From contig CAJQUW010005329.1 of the NCBI GenBank assembly GCA_907163375.1, positions 1 to 64,000 on the forward strand: a stretch of 64,000 bases of DNA. Reading direction: 5' to 3'. This document shows positions 1-11,166 of the stretch, in pieces (position 1 is the stretch's first letter; the number at the start of each line of letters is the position of its first letter). The notes under the pieces were generated by a model, which was not told the origin of the DNA, did no database searches, and saw only the letters and a program-made list of their open reading frames with translations. The position numbers were made by a program, and so were the translations under genes. Source of the stretch: Prostheceraeus crozeri. Taxonomy: Eukaryota > Platyhelminthes > Polycladida > Euryleptidae.

Positions 1-2712
1 GGTGGGTGGTGGTGGGGGGTGGGTTTTGCGGTGTGGGGGGGTGGGGGCGTTGTTGGTTTTTGGTGGGGTGGGGGTGTGGCTGGGGTGGGTGGATTGGGGG
101 GGGGTGGGAGGGGGGGGGTAAGGTTGTGGTTTAGGGGGTTGTGTAGCTTTGATTGTGCGGGTGGGGGGGTGTGTGGGGCTGGGGTGGGGGTCTGATTCGT
201 TGGGGGAGGGTGAGGTTGGTTGGGTGGGTGCTAGGGGGGGTGGTGGGTTTGGTGTCGTGGGGGTCTGGTTTGGTGGTGGTTGGGGGTCTGGTGGAATTGC
301 TGGTGGTTGGGTGTTGTGGGGATGGGTGGTGGGGGTTGGTGTGTGGTTGAGTCTTTTGGGGTTCGGTGTGTATTGGTTGTTGGTGTGGGTTGTTGTTTAG
401 AGGTGTTTTTTTAGTGGGGGGGGGTGTGTTGTGGTGGGGTTGCTGGGGGGTTGTAGGTGGGATAAGGGGGTTGGGGTGGACAGGTTGAGATGGGGGTATG
501 GGGTGCGTGGGTGTTTGGCATGGTGGTTGTGGGTGGGTGGTGTGGTTGGGGGTTGGTTTTTGTGTTGGGGGGTGTTTTCGGTGGTTTGGGTTTGTGAGGA
601 CGTTTGTGTGTGGGGGTGGTGTGGGTTTGGTTGTGGTTGGTGGGGAGGTTGTTGTTGTGTGTTTGTGAGGTGAGGTTGCGTTGCTGTGTGTGAAGTGTGT
701 TGGTGTGGTGTTTGGTGTGGGGGGTGTTTGGTCGGTGGTTGGTGTGGGTGACTGGGGGGGTGGTTGACCTGGGGGGAGGGTGGTTTGTTGGGTGGGTTGG
801 GGGGTTGGGGTTGGGTGGTGTTGTTTGTGGGGTGGGGTGGGTTGTGGGGTGTGGGTGGTTGTTGCATGTGGTTGGGGGGGTTATGGGGGTTGGTGGGTGT
901 TGTGTTGTGTGGGTTGCGGTCGTGGGGTGGTGGGGGGGGTGTTTGGTGTTGGTTGGTTATTGGGTGGGTGGTGGGTGTGGTGGTTTGTTGGGGGTGGTGG
1001 GTTGGTTGGGGGGGGGGGTGGTGGAATTCAGTGGGGGGTGGGGGTGGTTGGGGGGGTGGGGGGTGTTTGGGTGGTGGGGGGGTTTTGGGTGGGGGGGTTG
1101 GGGTTGGTGGGGTGGGGGGGTGGTGGGGTTGGGGGGTGGTGGGGGGGGTTTGGTTGTGGTGTGGGGTTGGTGGGGTGGGTTGGGGGGGTTTGGTGGGGGG
1201 TGGGTTGGGGGTGTTGGGGGGGGGGGTGGGGGGTTTGGGGGGGGGTGGGGTGGGGTTGGGGGGTGTGTGTGGGGTGGGGTGGGTGGTTGGGGGGGTGGGG
1301 GGGTTGTGGTGGGGGGGTGGTGGGGGTTTGTGTTTGTGGTTGGGGTGGTGGGGGGGGTGTTGGGTGGGGGGGTGGTGGGTTTTGGGGGGGTGGTTGGGGG
1401 GGTGGGTGTGGGGGGTGGTTTGTTTGGGGGGTTGGTGGGTGGGTGGTCGGGTGTGGGGGTGGGTTGGGGGGGGGGTGGTGGTTGGGGGGTTGGGGGTGGG
1501 TGTTGGGGGTGTTGGTGGGGGGGGGGGGGGGGGTTTGGTGGGGGGGGGGGTGTGGTGTGGGGGGTGGGGGTGGGTGTGGGGTGTGTGGGGGGGGTTGTTG
1601 GTGGGGGGGGTTGGGGGTTGGTGGGGGGGGGGTGGTGGGGGTGGGGGTTTATTGGGGGGGGGGTGGTGGGTGTGGGGGGTTGGGGGTTGTGTGGGGGGGG
1701 TTTTGGGGTTTGGTGGGTGGGTTGTGGGGGTGGGTTGTTGTGTGGGGGGGTGTTGGGGGGTGGGGGTGTGGGGGGTGTGGGGGTTGGGGTTGTGGGGGTG
1801 GTTTTGGGTTGTGGGGTGGGGTGTTGTTTGGGGGGGGTTGGGGGGGGTGGGGGGGGCAGGGGGGTTGGGGGGTGGTTGGTTTGGGTGGGGGGGGGGTTTG
1901 GGTGGGTGTGGGTGGGGGTTGGGGGTGGTGGGGTGTTGGGGGGTGGTTGGGGTTTTGGGGGGGTTTGGGGGGGGTTGGGTTTGGGGGGGGGGTGTGGGTG
2001 GGGGTGGGGTGGTGGTGGGGGGGGGTGTGTTTGGTGTGGGGTGGGGTTGGTGGGTGGGGTGTTTGGGGGTGTGGGGGGGGTTGGGTGGTTTGGTGTGGGG
2101 GGGTGGGGGGGGGGGTGTTGGGTTGGGGGGGGGTGGTGTTGTTGGGTGTTTGGTGTGTGGGGTTGTGGGTTTTGGGGTGTTGTTGGGTGGGGGGGTGTGG
2201 GGTGGGGTGTGGGTGGGGGGTTGGTGGGGGTGTTGGGGTTGGGGGGTGGTTGGTTTGGTTGTGTTGGGGGGGTGGGGGGTGGGGGGGGGTGGGGGTTGGT
2301 GGGTGGTTAGGGGTTGGGGTTTGGATGTATTTGGGGGGGTGGGGGGGTTTGGGGTGTGGGTTGGGGTGGTGTGGTTTTTTAGGGGGGTTTGGGGGTTGTT
2401 TGGGGGGGGGGTTGGTTTTGTGGTGGGGGTGGGGGGTGTGGTGTGGTGTTTGTTGGGTGGGTTTTTGGGGTGGGGTTGGGGTGGGGTTGTTAGTGGGTAG
2501 TGGTGTGGGGTTGGTGGGGGGGGGGTGTTGGTGGGGGTGTTGGGGGGTTGGGTGGGGTTTATTGGGGGGTTGGGTGTGTTGGGTGGGGGTTGGGGTTTTG
2601 TGGTGGTGGAGTGGTGTGGGTGTGGGGGGGGGGGTGTGGGGGTGGGTGGGGTGTGTTTGTGGGATGTCGGGGTGTTTTTGAGGGGTTGGGTGTTGTTTTT
2701 GTGGTTGGTCTG
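1..2712 (+). repeat. G/T-only low-complexity tract (possible artefact)
   Basis: The plus strand is almost entirely G and T. The first 700 bases contain a few percent A and C; from about 1,050 to 2,700 A and C nearly vanish. Runs of 5-16 G alternate with single or double T without a fixed repeat unit, so it is neither a simple satellite nor a recognisable telomere repeat. The change to ordinary balanced sequence near 2,710 is abrupt. Long open frames on both strands (glycine/valine/tryptophan-rich, or proline/threonine/histidine-rich) follow from the composition and are not genes. If real, the G-rich strand could form G-quadruplexes. Base-calling or assembly failure is at least as likely. Confidence 0.9.
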
Positions 2713-5690
2713 CAATCATGTCTAATATGCCGATCACAGCAAAGTTCGCGAGCAGGTTATTGTTTACAGACTGTTCTTGGTCAAAAGATGAGAGAACAGC
2801 ACTTATTCATCGCGCTGCTTCGCGTTATTACAGTCGTTTCATTTCATTCTGTTCATCAATAGAAGTCATGGTGCATGCCGGGAATCCGAACAGCTACAAT
2901 GAATGCCTGCAGAGAGTGTCTTACTTGTTTCAATAAATGCACAAATGCAAGGAGACTAGATCAATTACAGACAGGTTCTTAACTGAATTCGCATTTGACG
3001 GATTTGACTCAGAAGATCATAGGCTATCCAAAGTTTTGTGCGGCACATTCCGACGGGTGTTATGCGATTACGAGAAAGGAAAATTTTCTTACCAGCTGAA
3101 TCTGTTTGAACACAATGAAATTGGAAGATATTCATGCAACATCAGATCAACAACAGATTTCTGCCATCATATGGTTTGCAATATTGCCCGGTCCAATACA
3201 TTCACAAATTCCAAGTTACCGAGCAAGAGACCCCCTCCAGGAAGACCTCCGACAAATCACTTACCAATAGACCTTCTAGCTTGAAAGTGTGTAGTATGTA
3301 CTTGTCTGTTTCAGGAAAAGGAAAGCCTCATAGCTGCAGTCGTTCCGGTACGCTCTCAAATGTTATGCAACTATTAAATTCAGCTGATGCAAGCAAGAAA
3401 TTACATGGCCAGATTATACATACATGAATATTGATGAGTCTAACTCTCAAGACGATGATGTGTTCTTGACGTCGCCGAAAGGTGGGATACCTCTGAAGTT
3501 GTTTCGTCGCAGATCAGAAGACTGTTGAGCTCAAGTTTCATCCACTACTATTCCTACGATGCAATGAGAATTGAATTTGAGTAATCGTGAAACACTGAAG
3601 ATGTGTCCAGAATTGAGGAAAACAAGAAATAGATTGATTGAACCTAATCTGCGAGAGCATCTAGGAGCTACAGACCATCTTTTTGATGATTTTTTTGAAA
3701 TGGAGACAATTGATTTTAGCATCATAGAGCATGGTGCAGTCAAAGATGTTAAGCTTACACCTGCTGTTGCCTGCAGGGATGCTCAATATCTCGTGAAATT
3801 CATTCCTGAGAAAAGAAACATTACGCATGACTACAGTATCAAAGTTTACATCGATAGGGGTAGTGGATTTATGAAGATTTGCATATCTGTATCTGATGCA
3901 ACTTACACGGGAAAATATAAAGTCACCGGAGTAAAACATATTTTTATTGTCGCTATCGCACCAAATGTGCAAGAAAATTACCCCAACTAAAACTTTGAGT
4001 GTCCACACGCATGAATGACCTGGATTTCAGCGACGAAAAGCTAGCAATCGCCTGTGACATGAAAATGTGCGAATTGCTTATTTGTACTGATGTCGCATGG
4101 TGCAACATTTCCGTGTTGTTGGTACACGAAAAAGAAAGCCGATTTGAGTGAATCTGGTCCCTGTCGTCACATTTCAATCATTACAGGACATGTATTGGTC
4201 GTATTGACACTTGTCAAGCAAGGGTGCGGAGTCGGAGTCCCGGAGTCCTATCATTTTTACTGGAGTCGGAGTCCTATCAATTGATAGGACTCCGGACTCT
4301 GGCATATAACTAGACCCAAAGTAAAATACAAACAGATTATTTATTCTCGTGCATGGCTGTCACTTTTAACTTTCTCCGTCAAACAAAAGTACAGAGACAC
4401 TGCTGAATGCAGAGTTTGTAATAGTTGAGGGAATGAATCGTGATAGTGAAAAAGGATTGTCTTTTCACTCGGTGATTTAGTAGAGAAGACAAGTCTTCCT
4501 AGCCTCGATCACACCTGCGCACCAAAGGTCACATCAGAGACAAAATTGAAATATTAGTTTGTTTGAGAACATTACCTCTTACCCTCACGTTAATAGTGTG
4601 TGATGGCTCCTCCAAAGCGCATATTAAAATCGAAAGTGTACTCATATTTTTGAAGAAGGGGGGATTTTCCTGCCTGGTAGAGACGAGAAAAACCGTGTGA
4701 AGCACGCATCAGCAAGATGGGAGGAGCAGAGTCGCATGCATCCAACTTAAAGCGACATTTGATGGACTCATCGAAAATGATTGATAATTGATACAGGAAT
4801 GATCACTAAACATAAGTTCAGGTAAGTCTATAATGAACTATGCTGTAGGTTACCAGTTTTTTCAAAAAACTAGGCTATATATGCTTGCCACCCGGAGTCG
4901 GAGTCCTATCAACCCCCGGAGTCGGAGTTGGGGTCGTAGTCCTATCAACCCCGGAGGCGGGGTCGGAGTCCTATCAAAATGATAGGACTCTGCATCCCTG
5001 TTGTCAAGACAGGAAAAAGCCAAATATTTTCACATTGTTGTCCACCCCAGTATTGTCAAGTGTAATGATTCCACGAAACAGATAATTGATGTGATTGCCC
5101 AGCCAGAATTCTAATTATTGATTGGAGTAGTCAATACCCTGTTCAAATCCTTGACAGAGACTTGGCCTGGCGCATCAGTATGGACAGAACGACTTCATAT
5201 TGAAAAGAAGGCGGATTACGGAGAAACGTTCACAGAAAATTCCTGTATAAAGCTCAATCGATATGACCATTAAACTGTCTGCCAGTCATGAAGGCAATCC
5301 GATGCTTTTCAAAGGTAGGAACTAACTGTTTACACATTTTGATCAATTTGAACTAATAAACCTTTTAACTTTCAGGTTGTTGGCTCGTGCTTTGGTCGTG
5401 AACTGGAACCAACATACATGAATGACATCAACAAATTCAGGAACTCGTATTTAGACCTCAACATTGCTGTAACACCGAAAGTGCACGTCCTTTTTTGGCA
5501 TGTTTCTGAGTTTTGCGAGCATCGCAATGAGGGTTTGGGTCGATTTTCTGAACAGGCAGTTCATCGCGATTTTTCATTCATTTGGAAAGATTACAAAGTC
5601 AATTCATCTTCTCATCCTGGTTTTGGTGATCGTTTGAAGGGCGCTGTGTGTCCCCATACTGGGTGTCATATTCCTGGTTTAATTTGATAA
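2713..5690 (+). pseudogene. Eroded multicopy invertebrate gene, probably transposon-derived, interrupted by a hAT element
   Basis: Several plus-strand reading pieces (2718-3290, 3571-3990, about 4020-4160 and 5380-5650) read in order like one protein. They match my memory of an uncharacterised protein family found in many copies in Hydra, aphid and other invertebrate genomes. Signature pieces are FMKICISVSD, IFIVAIAPNVQENYPN, CDMKMCELLI, TPKVHVLFWHVSEF and GRFSEQAVH; the family has similar blocks (PKIHV, LGFYSEQ) near its C-terminus. The nature of the family is not established, but its copy number suggests a mobile origin. The copy is clearly broken in several places and is split by the element at 4219-5000. 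No function is assigned. Confidence 0.5.
4219..5000 (+). mobile_element. hAT-superfamily DNA transposon, defective, with 8-bp target duplication
   Basis: The element is flanked by a perfect 8-bp direct repeat TTGTCAAG (4211-4218 and 5001-5008), the duplication length typical of hAT transposons. Its ends are inverted: CAAGGGTGCGGAGTC on the left and, as reverse complement on the right, CAGGGATGCAGAGTC. Subterminal regions carry several copies of CGGAGTCGGAGTCCTATCA in both orientations, probable transposase binding sites. Near 4602-4790 a degraded frame (MAPPKRILKSKVYSYF, later SNLKRHLM) resembles the BED zinc finger that begins hAT transposases. No catalytic domain remains, so it would depend on transposase from elsewhere. 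It inserted into the older gene relic around it. Confidence 0.85.
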
Positions 5691-7246
5691 ATGCAATGTC
5701 ATATGATACCACTTTCGATTACTTTTTAAATAGTATTACATTAAAATGTAATACCTATCTCCTAAGTTTACATTGCTAGAACGGATAGATAGGCAGGTCT
5801 GCGTTATGAATTACGTGTTCAGTAAAATCATATCAAATACATTAACAGGCCTATTTTGTGTAAAAATTTGGCCTATAGCTACTGCACATGCAAAAAGTTG
5901 AAGTACATATTTCTTGAAAAACGAATCGTCTTTACTGCTTTATTTTTAGAAGTGCGTGTACCTCTACATGAATTACCTTTCGAATAACAGTAAGCCTATG
6001 TCATGTATACATGTAGAAGCCAATACATCACTGCATGTATATTATACAATAATCATCTGCAAGATGCAAACAATGCATCTGATGACATTATAAGTGCTAA
6101 ATTTGTTTTCTGCGCAAAAAATTGCTTCATAAACTTGAACTGTTATCCCAAAGTAAATCAATCACCAATCAATCACATCGATGCTGATCAAAAATCATCT
6201 ATAACTTTAAAAGCAGGCATTGAACGAACTTTTAAGTATTGAAATCGTCTTCTACGTAAGATTTTGATATAGAAAACTTGCTATGTGAATTATATACGTT
6301 ATCCCAACAAAAGTCAATCACAAGGCCAACTACTCAATCATATCAATTCCGATCAATAGATTGCAAATATCTTTTGATAAGCTTGATAAATTATTTTTAA
6401 AATGCGGAATTTGGATTCTGCGTAGAATTTTGGTGTAGAAACAACTTTTAGATGTAATGGACAATTTTTTAAGGTTAAAGTGATTTTCGGAGCACCGTCT
6501 TTACCGGGGAATTCTTGGGAAACCTACTTGGAATTCATGGTTTCGTGTTTCTGGGTCGTGTCGTGGTGTCTTAGAAAAAAGTCAATGGAATTCATAGGTG
6601 GCTGAGATCTTGATAGTATTGTTAATAGGGCATCTTACATTTCGTGCAGCAATTAAGGAAAATTCATGGAATATTCTCTAAGTATCAAATAAATGAACTT
6701 TTCTTCGTATTTGCACCGACCTTTCTTCATAAAAGCGATGGATTGGGATGCAAGCTGTACGTAAGTGTCATTTTCACTCATCATTTGAAGTGCACAACCA
6801 GGAAAGTATCACTGAAAGTGTGTGGACCGTGAAATCGGTGCACACGTTTATTTCCGACGATAAATTGTGAAATTTACTATCGTACGATATAAATGCTTTC
6901 CCCCTTCTCAAATGAGAAAAAAGGCGGCATAAAATGAGTGTTTGGCAAGTCAATGGAGAGACGAATTGTTTCAATTAAAGCAATGGAAATTTATCGTGGT
7001 TTCAAACAATATCCGTGGACTGAAACTGAGCAGTCAGAGGTAATTTGTAAAATTGAATGTCAGATGATTTCATTTGTGAGGCATACTCAACTTATTCTAT
7101 CGACATAATCGGAAATGACGCTGAACCAATCCACAGCGGTAGAGTTAGATGATTGAAACCTATGTCTATACCACGTTCATTCCAAAATGCATTAGTGTCA
7201 GTTGACACAAACTGATCCCTTCTTTTTGTTGAGAATTGAGGCAATC
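5691..7246. other. Intergenic stretch upstream of the channel gene
   Basis: AT-rich sequence with only short spurious reading frames. No transposon ends, RNA gene or exon was recognised. The part next to 7247 presumably contains the 5' untranslated region and promoter of the channel gene, but no clear core promoter motif stands out. Confidence 0.5.
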
Positions 7247-8869
7247 ATGGTGGAAACTCTTCCGTCAAGTATCTCAAATGAAATAGCAAGGACTTCAGCA
7301 CATGGTATCCCGCGCATATTCTCCGCGAAGACTCATCTTCAGCGTCTAGTTTGGCTGTTATTATTTCTAGCTTCATCAATTGGATTTACTTTGCATTTCA
7401 AGAAATTGTTTGATCATTTCTCCGAAATTCCCGTGAACAGAAAAGTAACCATGCGTGGGACTGCATTTGAATTTCCTGATGTCTTTATATGCAATCCGAT
7501 GCCATTTTCGATATCGTTACTGCTGAGCAGTAATGAAATCGATGTTTATAAAATGTCTTTGAGGTATGGATATTTTGGCCACCGCCTGTATGCGGCCATG
7601 CAGAGCGATAATGTTTTAAGAAACTTACAATATGATGGTATCACGCTGACAAACCAAATAATATTTTCTTCCTTAAATTATAATGAATCGTACCAAAAAT
7701 TCATGAATACCATTGGTCAAACAGTGATGCGAGTGGCATGGAATAAAAACATAATAACTCGACGAAGCTCCTTTCGTTCAGTGCCAAGCACAGAATATTT
7801 AAGTTGCATCCAATTCATGAATACATCGCTCTTGAAAACACCAACAGACAAAATAACAATGCACTTGTTTACTGACGCATATCAGAAGGACAGACCTTTT
7901 GGACATTTGTATACGATGACATATACTGGATTGGGTGATCCAGACAAAGCGTCAGCAATGATATTGTACTTGACAGAAAAAGGAACGTTTCCCAGTATTG
8001 ACGATGTCAGTATCTTGTTGTCCTCCGGAATGACAACTGATATATCAGTCAGTATGACCAAGATGAAAATATTAAATACTCGGCGTCATGGGTGCCATGA
8101 AAAAGCGAGAACAATCGAAGTGGTGGATAAGTTCAACTTCATCGGTGAAGGAGATGGAATCATTAAGCTAAAAGAACGTTATTATTCATGTGTCGATTAC
8201 AAATGGACTTTTGCGTATCATGAAAAGTGTTCATGTATTCCATTGAATCGATACATTCCGCTGGCATTGCAAAATGAAACAGTGTACTGCTTAAATGCAA
8301 CAGTTTTCATCACAGTTGATCAGTTGATGAAAAACAGTCAGTGCGTTGTCATGTTGAATGTGAACAAAACTCTTCGAGACATGATAGAAAGTGCATGCCT
8401 AGACCCATGTTACTATGATGAATATTCAAGCACTTGGTCAAATGCATTATGGCCGTCTGCAACTCTGTTGAAAACCTCTATTGAAGAGCTTATCAATGAG
8501 TCGATATCACTGCGAAAATCTCAAAACATAACTGTTGCAGGTTGGGATATTCTGAAACCAAAAACTCCTTCGCTTTTTCCTGAAATAATCAAGGAGAGTC
8601 TGGTTAAAGTAACTCTAGGTGTGGAGTCGTCAGAATCAATTGTAATCGAGGAAAATTTGGCATATCCGATTTTTAACTTTTTCTCTGAGATCGGTGGCAT
8701 ATTGGGCTTGTACCTTGGAGTGAGTTTGCTAACACTTTGTGAACTTTTTGACCTTTTCTATTCGTGCATTAGGGGAGTTATATTCCAAGGCAGTGTGAAA
8801 CAATTTGAAAAGAAAGTCAGTGATATTGACATGACATCAAACAAAACTAGTGTAATAAGTTTGAAGTAG
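7247..8869 (+). CDS. DEG/ENaC/ASIC-family sodium channel subunit, single exon
   Basis: Encodes a predicted 540-aa subunit of a trimeric, amiloride-type sodium channel of the plasma membrane; ligand and gating stimulus cannot be predicted. Landmarks in order: the N-terminal gating motif His19-Gly20 in TSAHGIPRIF; TM1 at about 33-50; the post-TM1 motif FPDVFICN (76-83); a cysteine-rich extracellular region with YYSCVDY, CSCIPLNRYIP and CLDPCYY; then TM2 from about residue 482 (IGGILGLYLGVSLL), whose G491-V-S493 is the GxS selectivity filter. The frame is open upstream to a TTG at 7202. I chose the ATG at 7247 because it is the first ATG and has A at -3 and G at +4. There are no introns across the whole domain, as often seen in expanded invertebrate families, possibly through retroposition. 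No inactivating change is visible. Confidence 0.9.
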   Translation: MVETLPSSISNEIARTSAHGIPRIFSAKTHLQRLVWLLLFLASSIGFTLHFKKLFDHFSEIPVNRKVTMRGTAFEFPDVFICNPMPFSISLLLSSNEIDVYKMSLRYGYFGHRLYAAMQSDNVLRNLQYDGITLTNQIIFSSLNYNESYQKFMNTIGQTVMRVAWNKNIITRRSSFRSVPSTEYLSCIQFMNTSLLKTPTDKITMHLFTDAYQKDRPFGHLYTMTYTGLGDPDKASAMILYLTEKGTFPSIDDVSILLSSGMTTDISVSMTKMKILNTRRHGCHEKARTIEVVDKFNFIGEGDGIIKLKERYYSCVDYKWTFAYHEKCSCIPLNRYIPLALQNETVYCLNATVFITVDQLMKNSQCVVMLNVNKTLRDMIESACLDPCYYDEYSSTWSNALWPSATLLKTSIEELINESISLRKSQNITVAGWDILKPKTPSLFPEIIKESLVKVTLGVESSESIVIEENLAYPIFNFFSEIGGILGLYLGVSLLTLCELFDLFYSCIRGVIFQGSVKQFEKKVSDIDMTSNKTSVISLK

Positions 8870-8918
8870 GTGTAATCCCTCATTATAATTCATCTCAGCA
8901 TAAGATTTCTACATTTTG

Positions 8919-8954
8919 CCGGACAATATTGCTCTTAGTTTCAATATTGTCCGG
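8919..8954. repeat. Short perfect hairpin in the channel gene's 3' flank
   Basis: CCGGACAATATTG (8919-8931) is repeated as its exact reverse complement at 8942-8954 with a 10-base loop. It starts 50 bases after the stop codon and would form a stable hairpin in a 3' UTR. The CGGACAA word recurs in the larger inverted repeat at 9870-9968, so it may be the remains of a small foldback element. Confidence 0.7.
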
Positions 8955-10901
8955 TAAATGTCATGCAATTCCTATGGAAGAAAAAAGCCCAATATATTAT
9001 GTCCGCTACCACAGATGTTTCAGCGATTCATTGATCACATTGAATCAAGCATCGTAGTTGTAGGCTATAGTGAAATTGCTTAAACGAATCGTAAAGCAAA
9101 TTTCTCTATGACCAAAGAATGAGATCATTTGTGTTTTTAAGCTTCCATTGGTCCGACATTTGGATCCACCCATCGTCTATTGGTGTTGATGTAAAGCACG
9201 GATTCAATACATTCAAGTGCGATCATGTGATCAAGTGACTTCACATGGAAAATTACACTGGCAGAGATTCGTCGGAAGATTTGTGTTTAAGTCACAGGAT
9301 GCCATTTACTTTTAGAATGAGCGAGATTTTAATGCACATGCTTCGTCCTTTGATAAATTTCATGCAAAATATCAGCATCTTGCGATCATAGTGGCATTAA
9401 ATTTGATTGGAATTTTCAATCGTACAAATGGTTGTTGAATCATTTACTTGAACTAGATGTTGTAATGTCCATGTTTGATAAAAAATCTACTTTCTCAAAT
9501 CCTTCCATGAAGATTAACATTCCGGATGAAGATGTTCACAAATTTATCCTGTCATTTTCACTAGAAATGGAGTTAGTTGCTATCCATTAATGAAATTCAC
9601 ATTATGAAACAATTCTCCTTTCTTGCTCAGCCACCATTTTTTGAAATGCAGTTGATGAAACTTAAGAAAGTACAAATAAGCAAACCGTTATAGAGTTGCG
9701 CTGCTTTTCCTACTTATGTTGACTAACCATTGCTAGATAGTCTACACAGCCTGCAGGTCTGGAAAGGTTTGATCAATGTAACATAAAACTTCCACTGCTA
9801 GTTCTATGTCATTTTCAACATAGTGTGCCATTTTAACATAGTCCGCGCCACTACCTTGGATGAATTATGATAGGAATATTGTCATAGTTTTATCGGACAA
9901 ATAATGCAGATATCCGCGTCCTCGGATAATCTGCATTATTGTCCTCTAAACTATGACAATATTCCTATATTCTCGTCATGCACGTATATGACGCACAGAG
10001 AGAGAAACTGAAAATGTCATTCTTACCAATCATGACGCTTTAAGAAATTTCTCATCTCAATTTGAAAAAGTTATGTAATTTTTGTCATTTTATGTTTTAA
10101 ATGCTTGTGCTGATAACAATAACACGTAATATTATTTGCAAAATTGTGTAAAATTATGCAGTTTAATTATATTTTTGTAAAAGGATCGTCTAATTAAACT
10201 GACTTATCTATGGATTATCGTCTTCTGTCAAGCCGTCAAAATACTCGCATGGAATAAATAACATGTACATGCAGTTCATTTTCTATAGGATTTCTATAGG
10301 ATATTGCAGTGTTACAATAGTGCAAAGAGAGGGTCCGGACCAATGAATGTCCGCAAAAAAAATTCAATAGATGCAAAAATCAAAGTTGATTAAGGTTTTA
10401 CAGATTTCAGGAAAATTAGTGGGCTAACGGAAATCTTCGTGGTGCGTTGATTAAAGACAGGTTCCATTTTAGTTAGAGGAAATTGACTAGATTTCTTTTG
10501 AAAGATGGGTTAAAAGGAAAAAACATACAAATCCCAGACTTTTCGAGCTGATAAACACGGTCAACCTATCCCCACTAAAGGCATGTAGGCGCTGGAAAAC
10601 CAAAGCTTTGCAAATAATAGGTAACTCAGCGCATCAATCATAACAATTAACAATATTGGTTGAACAGCCAGAATAAGTTAATAAATAATTCAAGAATAAG
10701 AGTTGAGCTTGAATTTCACGATTTGAGTACTGAATTGCACAAGAATGTGGAGAAATTTAGTGATGAATTCACATTTACTGGAAGCAGTTGTCGTGGACTA
10801 GTCACGAAGATAGTCAACCCACACCCGGACAGCTAGCAATTTGCGTGACCTCCTCAAATAATTAGTGATAACTTAACTGCGCTTACTAATCTTATGTGAG
10901 G
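8955..10901. other. Intergenic stretch
   Basis: AT-rich sequence between the channel gene and the convergently transcribed TMEM144 gene. Apart from the inverted repeat at 9870-9968 I see no gene, RNA or transposon end. Confidence 0.5.
9870..9968. repeat. Imperfect inverted repeat with arms of about 48 bp
   Basis: ATAGGAATATTGTCATAGTT at 9870 returns as its reverse complement ending at 9968. The arms also share AATAATGCAGAT and ATCCG near the centre, with small mismatches. No target duplication was found at the edges. It is probably a small foldback or MITE remnant. Confidence 0.7.
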
Positions 10902-11154
10902 AAATATGTCTTGACTGCACATGTAGATGTTGAAAATTTTGTATTGAAAGAAAGTCAAGTTGTTTATTATAAAATCGTAAAAAGTTGATCAATATATTTC
11001 GACTATTACACCATAGCCATTATCAAGATATGATATTTATTATATTACATTATCTTGATAATGGCTATGGTATAATAGTCGAAATATATTGATCAACTTT
11101 TTACGATTTTATAATAAACAACTTGACTTTCTTTCAATACAAAATTTTTAACAT
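10902..11154. mobile_element. Palindromic retro-insertion with 12-bp target duplication
   Basis: The insert is bounded by perfect 12-bp direct repeats TCTTATGTGAGG (10890-10901 and 11155-11166). Inside are a 25-bp unique segment (10902-10926) and two near-identical inverted arms of 104 bp (10927-11030 and 11051-11154) separated by 20 bases. Each arm contains an AATAAA-type signal and, toward the centre, GATAATGGCTAT...ATAGTCGAAA, in which a possible 6-bp stem precedes GAAA. That loosely recalls a hammerhead core such as Penelope-like elements carry, but the CUGAUGA box is not intact. A 12-bp duplication fits target-primed reverse transcription better than a cut-and-paste transposon. Confidence 0.75.
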
Positions 11155-11166
11155 TCTTATGTGAGG

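Noticed and set aside
149-2737. Open reading frames of up to 772 codons on both strands in the first 2.7 kb
   Set aside because: They follow from the near absence of A and C. The proteins are low-complexity Gly/Val/Trp or Pro/Thr/His strings with no domain.
7202-7246. Fifteen extra N-terminal codons of the channel frame
   Set aside because: The frame there opens with TTG, not ATG. The first ATG, in good context, is at 7247.
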